Positions 36,336 to 45,736 are shown, counted from the stretch's first letter. The stretch is 64,000 nt of DNA from Vreelandella sedimenti (GCF_013416325.1 NZ_JACCGK010000006.1:1-64000); one strand, 5' to 3'. Translations and numbers: made by a program. The notes: generated from the letters alone by a model not told the origin.

Positions 36336-37015
36336 TACTTATAGCCGACGCCATACACCGAACGGATGATTTCCAGTTCTGGCAGCGCTTCGTGGATCTT
36401 CTTGCGCAGCTTTTTGATGTGGCTGTCTACGGTGCGTTCCGAGACGATGCGGTTGTCGCGATACATATGATCCATTAGCTGCTCGCGGCTGAAAATTCGG
36501 CCCGGCGCCTGCATCATTACCCGCAATAGCTGGAACTCCACCGCCGTTAGGCCTAAATCCTGCCCGTGGGCGAGCGCCTGCCAGCCATCTTCGTTTAATA
36601 CCACTGGTGCGTTTTGCACCTTGGCTGGGGCATCGGCCGCCGCTTGGCTACGGCGTAGTACCGCTTTGACCCGTGCGACGACTTCCCGGGGGCTAAACGG
36701 CTTGCAGATATAGTCATCGGCACCTAGTTCCAGCCCTAGCAAGCGGTCGACCTCTTCTACCTTGGCGGTGACCATGATGATGGCAATGGCAGGCCACTGC
36801 TGGCGTATTTCCCGACTGAGGGTGAGGCCATCTTTTCCTGGCAGCATGATATCGAGGAGTACCAACGCAGGGGAGTGCTGCTCCAGCCACGGTATCACCT
36901 CATCGCCATGGCCCAGGGTGGTGACCTCAAAACCGTGGGTGGTTAAGTAGTCCGCCATTAGGCGGGCAATCTTCGGTTCATCCTCGACAATCAGTAAAGA
37001 GGCAGCATGAGACAT
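36320..37015 (-). CDS. OmpR/BaeR-family response regulator
   Basis: From ATG 37015 the protein is 231 residues; an upstream ATG at 37051 would add twelve. Neither has a strong ribosome site. The receiver has EDEP and phospho-acceptor D55 (LVLLDIMLPGKDG), and the C-terminal winged helix is of OmpR type (MDHMYRDNRIVSERTVDSHIKKLRKKIHE). The order regulator, kinase, RND pump, adaptor and the Spy-like neighbour resemble the BaeSR-MdtABC system of E. coli, which responds to envelope damage. Confidence 0.88.
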   Translation of the reverse strand: MSHAASLLIVEDEPKIARLMADYLTTHGFEVTTLGHGDEVIPWLEQHSPALVLLDIMLPGKDGLTLSREIRQQWPAIAIIMVTAKVEEVDRLLGLELGADDYICKPFSPREVVARVKAVLRRSQAAADAPAKVQNAPVVLNEDGWQALAHGQDLGLTAVEFQLLRVMMQAPGRIFSREQLMDHMYRDNRIVSERTVDSHIKKLRKKIHEALPELEIIRSVYGVGYKYQPEG

Positions 37016-37102
37016 AAAGGTAGACTCGCTTAACAGTGAACGTGAAAGCATGGCTTAACGGTTCTTGTCATATCAGTTATTGAAATATTAATCCCGGAAA
37101 TA

Positions 37103-38509
37103 CTAATCAGCAGCCAACAGAGGGAAACGCAGTGTCCAACGTAGCCCCCCTAGCGTTGAGATAGAGGGCGTTAGCGTTGCACCATGGGCATTGACCAGGG
37201 CGCTCGCAATGGAGAGCCCCAAGCCGCTGCCGCCGCTGGCACGGCTGCGCGAGCCTTCCACACGATAGAGCCGCTCGGTTAAGCGTACTAGTTCTTCCTC
37301 TGGCACGCCCGGCGTGCTGTCTTCCCAGGTGACCACTGCCATCCCTTGCTGGGCGGTGAGCGTGACACGCAGCTCGCCCGGGGGTTGGGTGTAGGCGCAG
37401 CTGTTATCCAACAGGTTGTTCCACAGCTGGCGCAGGCGTTGGGCATCGCCACGAATCATAATGCCAGTCTCGATCTGTTCGGTCAGCGTTAAACCGCTTT
37501 CGACTAACCAGCGGTCAGCGTCGGTCAGACGGCAGGCAAGGCAGTCGCTAAGATCCATCGGCGCCAACTGAATATCCAGCGCGCCAGCATCGCTTTGCGA
37601 TAGCAAACGTAAATCCGCCACTAAGCGCTCTAGCTGCCCCACTTCCTGGGCGAGGGAGCTAAGGTTCTCCTGATTCAATGGACGAATCCCATCCTGCATG
37701 GCTTCGATCTCGCCGCGCAGCACCGCCAGCGGCGTGCGCAGCTCGTGGGCGGTATCAGAAACCCAGCGAGCGCGGGCATCGCGGCTGGCTTCCAGCGTTG
37801 CCGCTAATACGTTGAAGTCGCGTGCCAAGCGCGATAGCTCATCACGGCCACGCTCAGGCAGTCGAGCGCGATAGTCGCCCTCGGTAAGCCGCAGCGTGGC
37901 ACCCGCCAGTGCCCGAGTGCGTCGCCCCAGCCACCAGGAGAGCCCGCCTGCCAGCAGCAGTGAGGCAACGCAGAGTGATATCACGATAAGCACCAAGTTA
38001 CGCTGTTGGCGCTCAAGGAAGCGGCTCTCCATACGCTCCATCATTTCTCGCGGCGGCCGAAAACCCAGCGAGCCGATATCGGTATCGCCGCTGCGAAGGG
38101 TGAGCCAATGCCAACTGCCCGAACCTTCGCGCCCGCTCTTGGGCGGTACCACAAAACGGCCATCCGTCGCGCGCAGGGTGAAGTCCCGCGCCTCACCGAG
38201 TGGCGAGGGGCGGTCACTATGCTCCTGACCCAGTTCAAAGCGAACAATAAATGGCCAGCGTTCCGGTGACTGCTCCAGCCATCCCCAGCTCTGCTGGGTT
38301 TCCCAGCGAGTCACGAGGCCGTCAGCCAGCAGTGTGGCACGACGCTCTTGGGCCTGGTTGAGGTAGTCGAGAAAGCCGCGATCAATACTGTACGAGACAG
38401 CAAGAAACATACTGGCTGAGATCGCTACATTGACGCTGAGAATTATGACGAACAGCTTTAGCCCCAGCCGAGAGGGGCGCCATTGACGTATGGCTGTGAG
38501 CAAGGCCAT
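37103..38509 (-). CDS. BaeS-like sensor histidine kinase
   Basis: The 468-residue protein has two helices (about 17-39 and 171-194) flanking a periplasmic sensor, a HAMP linker (GRRTRALAGATLRLTEGDYRARLP), HisKA with H255 (SDTAHELRTPLAV), and HATPase (LWNNLLDNSCAYT, GGSGLGLSIASAL). Its start overlaps the RND pump stop (TGATG), so it is translationally coupled to the pump. The partner regulator follows 87 bases downstream. This arrangement lets the kinase control the pump it is transcribed with. Confidence 0.9.
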   Translation of the reverse strand: MALLTAIRQWRPSRLGLKLFVIILSVNVAISASMFLAVSYSIDRGFLDYLNQAQERRATLLADGLVTRWETQQSWGWLEQSPERWPFIVRFELGQEHSDRPSPLGEARDFTLRATDGRFVVPPKSGREGSGSWHWLTLRSGDTDIGSLGFRPPREMMERMESRFLERQQRNLVLIVISLCVASLLLAGGLSWWLGRRTRALAGATLRLTEGDYRARLPERGRDELSRLARDFNVLAATLEASRDARARWVSDTAHELRTPLAVLRGEIEAMQDGIRPLNQENLSSLAQEVGQLERLVADLRLLSQSDAGALDIQLAPMDLSDCLACRLTDADRWLVESGLTLTEQIETGIMIRGDAQRLRQLWNNLLDNSCAYTQPPGELRVTLTAQQGMAVVTWEDSTPGVPEEELVRLTERLYRVEGSRSRASGGSGLGLSIASALVNAHGATLTPSISTLGGLRWTLRFPLLAAD

Positions 38510-41500
38510 CAGTGGGCTCCTTCTTCTTGGCTAGGCTTTTTATCTAGTGTGGGTTGGCGTGGCGCGCTGAGTCGCTCGCGAACATTCTCCATGCCTAGAT
38601 AGAGGCAGGGCACCAGGATCAGCAGTATCACGGTGGCGAAAAGCATACCGAAGCCGAGCGAGATCGCCATGGGGATCATAAAGCGCGCCTGTCTGGACGT
38701 TTCCAAGATCATCGGTGCCAGACCTAAAAAGGTCGTCAGCGTGGTCATCATTATCGGGCGTAAGCGGCGGGTGGCTGCTGCCACAATGGCTTCCCGGGCG
38801 GCCATGCCCTCACGGCGTTTGCGGTTGGCGTAATCAATCAGCACCAAGGCGTCGTTAATGACCACGCCTGAGAGAGCCAGCATACCCAGCAGGCTAATGA
38901 TGGATAGCCCGAAGCCCATGATCATATGTCCAGCGACGGCACCAACAATGCCAAAGGGGATCGCGGCCAGCACCAGCAGCGGCTGCAGGTAGCTTCTAAA
39001 CGGGATCGCCAGCAGTGCATAAAGCGCGGCAATCATTAACCACATTGAGGTTTTCAGGGTCGCTAGGTTGTCGGCGGTGTCTTGCTGGCGCCCGCCCATG
39101 CTGACTTCCAGCCCCGGCCACGTGGAGGTGAGGTTGGGAAACGCCTCTTCCTGGAGCGTGGAGAGCACTTGATTGATGGCCACATCGCTTTCCGAGTCAG
39201 CGGTGACGGTAATAATTCGCCGCCCGTTAATGCGTTCAAGGCTGCTAGAGGCTTGGCTGATGGTAATGTCGGCCACTCGCGATAGCGGTACACTCAACCC
39301 ATCGGGCGTGCGCACCGGCATGCGGTAGAGCTCATTCAAACTGTCGCGGTTGTCGTTGGGTAAACGTACCTCAACGCTGATTTCGCTACGTCCCACGTAC
39401 TGTTCAAGCGCAGTGGCGCCCTGGAGTGGCCCGCGCAGGGCTTGGGCCAGATTATTACCCGTGAGCCCCAAGGCGCGGCCCTCAGCAGAAAGGCGCATTT
39501 CCAGCTGCGGTTTACCGTCTCCCAGGCCGCTGTCGATATCCGTGAGGCCATAGCCGCCCAACGTTTCCGCTAAGCGTTCGGCGGCGGCTTCCAGCACCTG
39601 AGTATCCGGGTGCGAAAGACGTAGGCTGAGGGCCGCGCCGCTACCGGGTCCGCCGACATCGGCTTCAAAACGAACCGACTGGGCGCCGAGTAAATCGCCA
39701 GTGAGATCACGCCACTCCCGGGCGATACGCGAGGGTGGCCACGCTTCCAGGCTCTCGCTAGCAATATCCAAACGCACTTCCAAACTTTCGCCATCTAAGC
39801 GGCTGCGTGAGCTGCTGAAGCTTAGCGTCTCTTCGCGATCGCTGAGGGCATCGGCGGCGTTGAGCAACTGCTGGCTAAGCTCGCGGCTAACGTTGATATT
39901 GCTACCAATGGGCAGGGTGACCGTGGCCTGCACCTGATCCGATTCGACCCGTGGCATCAGGGAAAAGCCCAGACGCCCACTCATCGCCCAGGAGAGCGCG
40001 ATCAACAGAATCGCGATGCCCAGCGAAATACTGAGCAGGCGCTGATTGAGGGCGCGTTGCAAAAACGGCTCAAACTGGCGATAGGTGAAGTGATGCAAGC
40101 CGCCCTGGAGGCGTTGACGAAGTGATTCAAGTGGGCGTTGCCACACCGGGGTTTGGCGCGGTTTTCGGCTATGCGCCAGGTGAGCAGGCAGAATCACCAA
40201 GGCTTCCAGCCAGGAGATCAAGAATACCGTCACTACTACCACCGGCACGGTGGCAAAAATCAACCCCAAAAAGCCGGGTAAAAATAGCAGCGGCAGGAAG
40301 GCGACGATATTGGACAGAATCGCGAAGGTTAGCGGGGTGGCAATTTCGCTGGCACCTTTGACCGCCGCATCGCGCAGTGAGTAACCCTCCTCCCGGTAGC
40401 TGTAGATATTCTCGCCAACGATAATGGCGTCATCTACCACGATCCCCAGGGCGATAATAAAGGCGAACATCGACATCATGTTGAGCGAGACGCCGATCCA
40501 GGGTAGAAACAGCATGGCACCCAGAAACGCCGTTGGGATGCCCAGGGTGACCCAGAACGCCAACCGCGCTTCCAAAAATAGCGCCATGAGTACTAATACC
40601 AGCGCTAACCCCATCCAGGCGTTTTTTAACAGCAGGCTAAGTCGATCTTCGTAAACTTCTGAGCTATCGCGGGAAATATCCAGGCTAACGCCTTCCGGCA
40701 TACCTGCGCGTAGGCGCTCAAGCTCACCGTTGACCGCTTCTGAAATACTGGTTGGGGTTTGATCACCAATCTGGTAAACATCCACAGAGAGGCCGGGCTG
40801 GCCATTATAAAACTCCTCTCGGTCGGTTTCGGCAAAGCCATCGCTGACCCTGGCGATCTCGCCCAGTGTAATCGGTGCCCCCTGGGTGCTGGTCAGAATC
40901 GGCAGCTCGGCAAAGGCCTCGGCGCTGTTACGCCGCCCCTGATAGCGAATCAGCCATTCACCTTCTTCCGTTGTGAGCTGGCCACTAGCGAGATCAAGGG
41001 CTTCTTCGGCAATGCGGCTGGCAAGTTCCTGGTGATCGAGGCCATAGCGCTCGATGGACTCTTCGTCCAAGTGGACTTGAATCTCTCGCTCGCGGTTGCC
41101 GGATAGCTCCGCACGGGAGATGCCGGAAGTGGCTTGCAGTTCACCGCGCACGTCTTCGGCCGCGTTGTGCAGTGCCTCCAGACCGACTTGGCCGTAAACC
41201 TGTAGGCTCAACACGCTGCGGGAGCGCCCCGCGAGGGTAAAGCGCGGTGGATCGGCAGCGCTGGGTAGGGTAGTGATGGCGTTCACCGCCTGCTGGATAT
41301 CCTGATAGGCGCGCATCACATCCACACCATCAATCAGCGTTGCGTTGACGCTGGCGCTGCCTTCACTGGCCGTGGCGGTCAGCTCGTCGATGCCCTCTAC
41401 ATCGGCAATCGCGGCTTCCACCGGTAGCAGCAGGCTCTGTTCCACATCCTCCGGCGTGGCGCCAGGGTAGCTGATAGTGACTTGCACGACTTCGATGTCG

Positions 41501-41631
41501 AATTCAGGAAACACTTCCTTTTTAATCGCTAGCGACGCCATTAGGCCGCCGACGATAAACAGCACCATCAATAAGTTGGGGGCAACCCCGTGATCCACCA
41601 TCCAAGCCAATGGGCCGCGTGGTACCTTCAT
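38509..41631 (-). CDS. RND efflux pump inner-membrane subunit (AcrB/MdtB superfamily)
   Basis: The 1040-residue length and layout are those of a trimeric RND transporter. There are twelve membrane helices and two large periplasmic loops. The proton-relay pair D400-D401 is in GIVVDDAIIVGENIY of helix 4, and the second-half counterpart is SGVVINDALVLIDYAN. It exports drugs or other small compounds with an adaptor and TolC. Its start overlaps the adaptor gene by four bases, and its stop overlaps the kinase gene. It belongs to the branch whose members start with an uncharged, Asp-poor N-terminus (PLAWMVDHGVAPNLLMV). Confidence 0.93.
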   Translation of the reverse strand: MKVPRGPLAWMVDHGVAPNLLMVLFIVGGLMASLAIKKEVFPEFDIEVVQVTISYPGATPEDVEQSLLLPVEAAIADVEGIDELTATASEGSASVNATLIDGVDVMRAYQDIQQAVNAITTLPSAADPPRFTLAGRSRSVLSLQVYGQVGLEALHNAAEDVRGELQATSGISRAELSGNREREIQVHLDEESIERYGLDHQELASRIAEEALDLASGQLTTEEGEWLIRYQGRRNSAEAFAELPILTSTQGAPITLGEIARVSDGFAETDREEFYNGQPGLSVDVYQIGDQTPTSISEAVNGELERLRAGMPEGVSLDISRDSSEVYEDRLSLLLKNAWMGLALVLVLMALFLEARLAFWVTLGIPTAFLGAMLFLPWIGVSLNMMSMFAFIIALGIVVDDAIIVGENIYSYREEGYSLRDAAVKGASEIATPLTFAILSNIVAFLPLLFLPGFLGLIFATVPVVVVTVFLISWLEALVILPAHLAHSRKPRQTPVWQRPLESLRQRLQGGLHHFTYRQFEPFLQRALNQRLLSISLGIAILLIALSWAMSGRLGFSLMPRVESDQVQATVTLPIGSNINVSRELSQQLLNAADALSDREETLSFSSSRSRLDGESLEVRLDIASESLEAWPPSRIAREWRDLTGDLLGAQSVRFEADVGGPGSGAALSLRLSHPDTQVLEAAAERLAETLGGYGLTDIDSGLGDGKPQLEMRLSAEGRALGLTGNNLAQALRGPLQGATALEQYVGRSEISVEVRLPNDNRDSLNELYRMPVRTPDGLSVPLSRVADITISQASSSLERINGRRIITVTADSESDVAINQVLSTLQEEAFPNLTSTWPGLEVSMGGRQQDTADNLATLKTSMWLMIAALYALLAIPFRSYLQPLLVLAAIPFGIVGAVAGHMIMGFGLSIISLLGMLALSGVVINDALVLIDYANRKRREGMAAREAIVAAATRRLRPIMMTTLTTFLGLAPMILETSRQARFMIPMAISLGFGMLFATVILLILVPCLYLGMENVRERLSAPRQPTLDKKPSQEEGAH

Positions 41632-42842
41632 GATTCATCTCCCGGTTCATCTCCTGCTTGAGCCGGGGTGTCATTGGGGCGACGAATGCGCACTAGCTGG
41701 CCTTCTCTGGGCTGGGCCAAGCCCGCGGTGACGACCTGCTGGCCGGTTTCCAAGCCGTCACGAATCAAAGCATCATCTTCCCCGCGATAAGCCAGGGTAA
41801 CCGGCGTCCGGCGTAAACGATTCTCTTCATCTACCCGCCACGCGACGTCACCCGGGCGGAGAGCCGCTGAAGGTAGTGAAATAAGCTGCTCCTGAATAGC
41901 CGGTTGAAAAGAGGCGCGCAGGACATCGCCCAAACGCAGGGCAGGGCCGTCGGTCTCTAGGGCGAGCGGGTCGTTAACCGCAATCAACAGCTGTGCCTGC
42001 AAGCCATTCTCTTCAAGGCTGGGTAGCATCGAGACCAGGATTCCTTCGCGTGTGGCGCCTTCGGGCCAGCCGCGGCTGGTTAACGTAACGCTACTACCCG
42101 CTTCCAGCCACTCCGTCCACTCTCCGGGAAGCGAGGCGCGCACCCAAAACTGCTCAACGCCCACCAAGTGGACTACTTCTGTACCCTGGCTGAGCAGGCT
42201 GCCAGCGCCGAGCAGGCGCTCTTGCACCATGGCCCGCCAGGGAGCCGTGAGAGTGGCGCGTTCTACATTCAGCGCCGCTTGGTCGCGGGCCACTCGTGCT
42301 TGGGTGACTTGGGCCTGTGCTTGGCGCAGCTGCGGTTCGCGTAGTACCAGAGACCGCCGCTCTGCTGAGAGCTGACGACCAAAAGATTCGTACTCGCTGC
42401 GGGCGCGTTGCTGCTCCGCCTGCTCTAGCGCCAGTTGCGCTTGAGCATTGGCTAGTTGCGCCTCAGCATCTTCAAGGCTCAGGGCCAAGTCGGCTTGATC
42501 AATATAGGCCACCGGGGCTTGCTGCTCGACCACCTGACCGGGCACAACGTTATCAGCAAAACGCTCCAACTGGCCCGCTACACGGCTGGCCAGCATCGTC
42601 TCCTGCTCTGCTTCAACGCGCCCAAAAGCGTACAGGTTGGGTGCCTGGGAACTAGCATTCACCGTGACAACGTCTACCACACTAGGCAGAGACTCCGGCG
42701 GTGGGGTACGCTCTATGCGAGGTGGTTGAGTCATGATCCACCAAGCAAGGGCCAATGTGGTAATAAGAATCAATAATGCAGCCACAGCACCCAAACGAAT
42801 GCGGCCATGTTGATTCGTAGCGTAATAGCGAGAAAGAGTCAT
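41628..42842 (-). CDS. RND efflux periplasmic adaptor subunit
   Basis: The 404-residue protein has one N-terminal membrane anchor (about 16-38), a lipoyl half-motif (LYAFGRVEAEQETMLAS), a long coiled-coil hairpin (LALSLEDAEAQLANAQAQLALEQAEQQ and following), then beta-barrel and membrane-proximal domains (TPVTLAYRGEDDALIRDGLETGQQVV). It bridges the RND pump and TolC. ATG 42842 lacks a clear Shine-Dalgarno. The gene is divergent from a TetR regulator across a region with tandem repeats and a palindromic operator. Confidence 0.92.
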   Translation of the reverse strand: MTLSRYYATNQHGRIRLGAVAALLILITTLALAWWIMTQPPRIERTPPPESLPSVVDVVTVNASSQAPNLYAFGRVEAEQETMLASRVAGQLERFADNVVPGQVVEQQAPVAYIDQADLALSLEDAEAQLANAQAQLALEQAEQQRARSEYESFGRQLSAERRSLVLREPQLRQAQAQVTQARVARDQAALNVERATLTAPWRAMVQERLLGAGSLLSQGTEVVHLVGVEQFWVRASLPGEWTEWLEAGSSVTLTSRGWPEGATREGILVSMLPSLEENGLQAQLLIAVNDPLALETDGPALRLGDVLRASFQPAIQEQLISLPSAALRPGDVAWRVDEENRLRRTPVTLAYRGEDDALIRDGLETGQQVVTAGLAQPREGQLVRIRRPNDTPAQAGDEPGDES

Positions 42843-42964
42843 TACCGCGCGTCATCCATTGGGAGCGAAAATTCCAGAAAAATAAGCGTATGATGCTAGC
42901 ATCGCGCATTGTTAAGCAGCCATTAATCAAACAATGTGCAAATAACATGCAACTGCTACTTAAC

Positions 42965-43043
42965 TAGGCTTTCTTACAGCTAGGTTTTCTTACAATTGGG
43001 TTCTCTTACAAATTGGTTTTCATTCACTTGGCTTTCTCTCATT
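42965..43043. repeat. Five-copy degenerate 15-17-bp tandem repeat
   Basis: Units begin at 42965, 42981, 42997, 43014 and 43029, with lengths 16, 16, 17, 15 and 15. Their consensus is roughly TRGGYTTTCTTACAAT. The first two copies differ at only a few positions and the last two are more diverged. The array lies in the 236-base divergent promoter region between the adaptor and TetR genes. Confidence 0.75.
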
Positions 43044-43052
43044 TGAAAGCAC

Positions 43053-43068
43053 TAGACTGACTGGTCTA
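43053..43068. promoter_or_regulatory. TetR-type operator upstream of the tetR gene
   Basis: TAGAC (43053-43057) and GTCTA (43064-43068) flank six bases, giving TAGACTGACTGGTCTA. It ends 10 bases before the TetR start codon. This spacing and sequence resemble NemR-type boxes and suggest autoregulation. Confidence 0.65.
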
Positions 43069-43078
43069 CTTTAAGCAT

Positions 43079-43669
43079 ATGAAAAATACCGCAACGCGTG
43101 ACAAATTAATCGATAGCGGCGCCCAGCTGATTAGTCAGCAAGGCTACAACGCAACGGGCATTAATGCTGTTTTAAAAACCTGCGGTGTGCCTAAAGGCTC
43201 TTTCTATCACTACTTTTCTAGCAAAGAAGATTTCGGGCTGGCGGTGATCGAGCGCTTTGCCGCCAGCTATGATGAAACGTTGGTGGTGCTGCTGGAAGAT
43301 AATGACACGCCGCCGCTTGAGCGTCTAAAACGCTACTTCGCGGCTGGCCGTGAGCATATGCACGAGTGCGACCACGCCACGGGCTGTTTGATCGGCAACC
43401 TTGGCCAAGAACTTTCGGGTCAGAGCGATACCTTCCGCGATGCGCTAAATCTGGTGTTTCAGCGCTGGGAGCAGCGTTTTGTGCGTTGCCTGCAAGATGC
43501 CCAGGCGCGGGGTGATATTGCCACCCATTCGGTACCAGAAGCGCTGGCCAGCTTTATTCTTACCGGCTGGGAAGGCGCTATTCTGCGCGCCAAGACGTTG
43601 AAATCCGTCGAGCCCATGGAACACTTTGAAAAGATTCTGTTCCAGCAGGTGCTGGTGCCTGCCACTTAA
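43079..43669 (+). CDS. TetR-family regulator, NemR/AcuR-like
   Basis: The 196-residue protein has an N-terminal helix-turn-helix (TGINAVLKTCGVPKGSFYHYFSSKEDFG) of the NemR/AcuR branch. Cysteines at C35, C97 and C103 include the CLIGNLGQE segment, in which NemR carries its electrophile-sensing cysteine, so sensing of reactive electrophiles or oxidants is plausible. It is divergent from the RND operon and preceded by a matching operator at 43053-43068, so it probably represses itself and perhaps the pump. Confidence 0.85.
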   Translation: MKNTATRDKLIDSGAQLISQQGYNATGINAVLKTCGVPKGSFYHYFSSKEDFGLAVIERFAASYDETLVVLLEDNDTPPLERLKRYFAAGREHMHECDHATGCLIGNLGQELSGQSDTFRDALNLVFQRWEQRFVRCLQDAQARGDIATHSVPEALASFILTGWEGAILRAKTLKSVEPMEHFEKILFQQVLVPAT

Positions 43670-43691
43670 CGTCTGCTTGAACACTCGCGCC

Positions 43692-44495
43692 CTAGTGGCG
43701 AGCTCGAAAGTGATGCTCATCAGCGGCCACATCATTTAGGGTTGCAGCTATTAGTGCGTCATCAAGTGAAGGGTCGTCCAGTGTTATTAAACCGCACTGT
43801 GCCAGCGCTTCGCGCAGGCTGACTTGCTCATCCAGGCGCTGATACACCACCCGCACACAGCAGGGCATACGCTCGCTGTTATCCGCCACGCCCATTTTTA
43901 AGCCGGTTAAACGCGTCACCTGGCTCTGAAAACTCGGAAACAGAATTGTCTGAGTGATCTCATGGCCGTTAAGGGTTTCGTGATCCATTAAGAACAACCG
44001 ATCTGCAAGTTTAACCGCGGTGCCCACATAGCGATTGTGACATGAGCGGACGCCGGGCATGGTTTGCATCCGCTCGGTGCGCTGATAGACCACGCCACCT
44101 TCCCGTGCTTCCAGGCACACCAAAGTTCGCATTAACTGCCCCGGTCGCGACATTGAGTGATAAAGCTCAAAGTAACGGCCAATATAGCGCTCCATGCCTT
44201 CGCTGCCGCGCTGAACCAGTGCGTTCGGCCAAGGCAATGCTGCTGGGGTTGCTTCTGATATTAGTTGGCCGGTTTGCACCAGGGCACGAAAATCGTGGTG
44301 AGGAAGCGCGATATCCTCAGTGGTGACGCCAAAAAAGTGGCAAATTCGCTGAAGTGCCGCGTGGCTGGGACGGTAACGCCCACGCAGGTAGCGGTTAAAC
44401 TGAGCACGGTTGATCGTTAAACGCCGACAAACCTCTGCAATAGACGGGTAGTAGCTGCAGAGCAGGCGCAGGTTGGCCACAAAATCGTCATGCAT
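43692..44495 (-). CDS. XRE-like helix-turn-helix regulator with unknown sensor domain
   Basis: The 267-residue protein begins with a helix-turn-helix (about 15-60: YYPSIAEVCRRLTINRAQFNRYLRGRYRPS, FFGVTTEDI). The remaining 200 residues are a mixed alpha/beta domain I do not recognise, with features such as YIGRYFELYHSMSRPGQ, GVVYQRTERM and the final VRVVYQRLDEQVS. It is probably a transcription factor with a ligand-binding domain. It is convergent with the TetR gene and isolated otherwise, so its targets cannot be guessed. Confidence 0.72.
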   Translation of the reverse strand: MHDDFVANLRLLCSYYPSIAEVCRRLTINRAQFNRYLRGRYRPSHAALQRICHFFGVTTEDIALPHHDFRALVQTGQLISEATPAALPWPNALVQRGSEGMERYIGRYFELYHSMSRPGQLMRTLVCLEAREGGVVYQRTERMQTMPGVRSCHNRYVGTAVKLADRLFLMDHETLNGHEITQTILFPSFQSQVTRLTGLKMGVADNSERMPCCVRVVYQRLDEQVSLREALAQCGLITLDDPSLDDALIAATLNDVAADEHHFRARH

Positions 44496-44558
44496 GGGGT
44501 GACTCGATTCTCTTGGTGTCGTGGCTGCCTAATGTGATGGTTCACGCCTCAGAGTGCA

Positions 44559-44579
44559 ACGGCCCTGTGCCAGGGCCGT
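44559..44579. terminator. Hairpin between two minus-strand genes
   Basis: ACGGCCCTG (44559-44567) and CAGGGCCGT (44571-44579) form a perfect 9-bp stem with a TGC loop. There is no T tract on either strand, so termination is uncertain, but it lies just after the oxidoreductase stop on the minus strand. Confidence 0.5.
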
Positions 44580-44603
44580 CGCGTCTATCAAGCGATACCT
44601 TGT

Positions 44604-45614
44604 TTAAAAACCTTCCAAGACCAGTTTGCCGATCGTGCGGTTGCTCTCAATAAGGGCGTGAGCGCGTTTTAGATTTTCGGCATTGATAGGGCCTAATACC
44701 TCGCCTAATGTGGTCTTTAGTCGGCCGTCATCGATCATGGCCGCTACCTCTCCAAGCAGGTCATGCTGTTTGGCGATATCTTCGGTGGTGAATAACGGGC
44801 GGGTAAACATCAGCTCCCAATGCAGTGACAGGCTTTTCATTTTGAGCTTCCGCACATCGATCAGCTCGGGGTCATCGATTAGCGCCAGTTTACCCTGGGG
44901 CTTAAGGGCTTCAATAATAGCATCGAAGTGATGATCGCTCTGGTTAAGGCTGATCACCATATCCACCCCGTCAAAGCCCGCCGCTTTAAGCGCCTGATCA
45001 AGTGGTTGGCGGTGGTCAATCACTGCGTCCGCGCCTAGCGACTTCACCCAGGATTGGCTTTCGGGCCGAGACGCCGTACCAATGACGGTAATATCGGTGA
45101 GCTGTTTGGCAAGTTGTACCAGGATTGAGCCCACACCCCCTGCTGCGCCAATCACCAACAGGCTTTTGCCTTGGGTATCGCGCATGCCCAGCTCTAGCCG
45201 GTCAAATAGCAGTTCCCAAGCGGTAATGGCGGTGAGCGGCAATGCAGCGGCCTCAGTGTCAGAGAGGCTTTTTGGCGCTAGGCTGGCGATGCGCTCATCG
45301 ACCAACTGATACTCGGCGTTAGAGCCCTGGCGGGCAATATTGCCCGCATACCACACCCGGTCACCTGGCTGAAAACGCGTAACGGCGCTGCCAACGGCAT
45401 CCACAATGCCCACAGAATCGTACCCCAGCACTCGCGGCTCGCCGATTTCCGGCAAGGCGCTGTTGCGTACTTTGGCATCAACGGGGTTTACGGAAATGGC
45501 GCTAACCGCAACACGAATATCGTGAACTTCTGGTGTTGGGATCGGTAACTCAATCTCTTGAAGTGCATCAGGATGATCAATAGGCAGGCTTTGGGTAAAG
45601 GCAATCGCTTTCAT
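44604..45614 (-). CDS. Zinc-type alcohol dehydrogenase-like / quinone oxidoreductase (MDR family)
   Basis: ATG 45614 gives 336 residues beginning MKAIAFTQSLPIDHPDALQ, the usual start of this group; the frame extends to 45650 without a better site. The protein is a medium-chain dehydrogenase with NADPH fold LLVIGAAGGVGSILVQLAKQL and SLGADAVIDH. It lacks the four structural-zinc cysteines, like quinone reductases (QOR/YhdH type). It probably reduces quinones or enals. It is divergent from a LysR gene, its likely regulator. Confidence 0.85.
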   Translation of the reverse strand: MKAIAFTQSLPIDHPDALQEIELPIPTPEVHDIRVAVSAISVNPVDAKVRNSALPEIGEPRVLGYDSVGIVDAVGSAVTRFQPGDRVWYAGNIARQGSNAEYQLVDERIASLAPKSLSDTEAAALPLTAITAWELLFDRLELGMRDTQGKSLLVIGAAGGVGSILVQLAKQLTDITVIGTASRPESQSWVKSLGADAVIDHRQPLDQALKAAGFDGVDMVISLNQSDHHFDAIIEALKPQGKLALIDDPELIDVRKLKMKSLSLHWELMFTRPLFTTEDIAKQHDLLGEVAAMIDDGRLKTTLGEVLGPINAENLKRAHALIESNRTIGKLVLEGF

Positions 45615-45736
45615 AATGGGGAGTCTCGTGAGTTTAGGTTGCGCCATCATGCCTGGATGTTGTTTTGCTAAAAAGAGGGGTAATCTTGCTAACAGTTTCT
45701 AATAAATTTTGAAGATAGCAGGCGCCAGGGGTTTTA

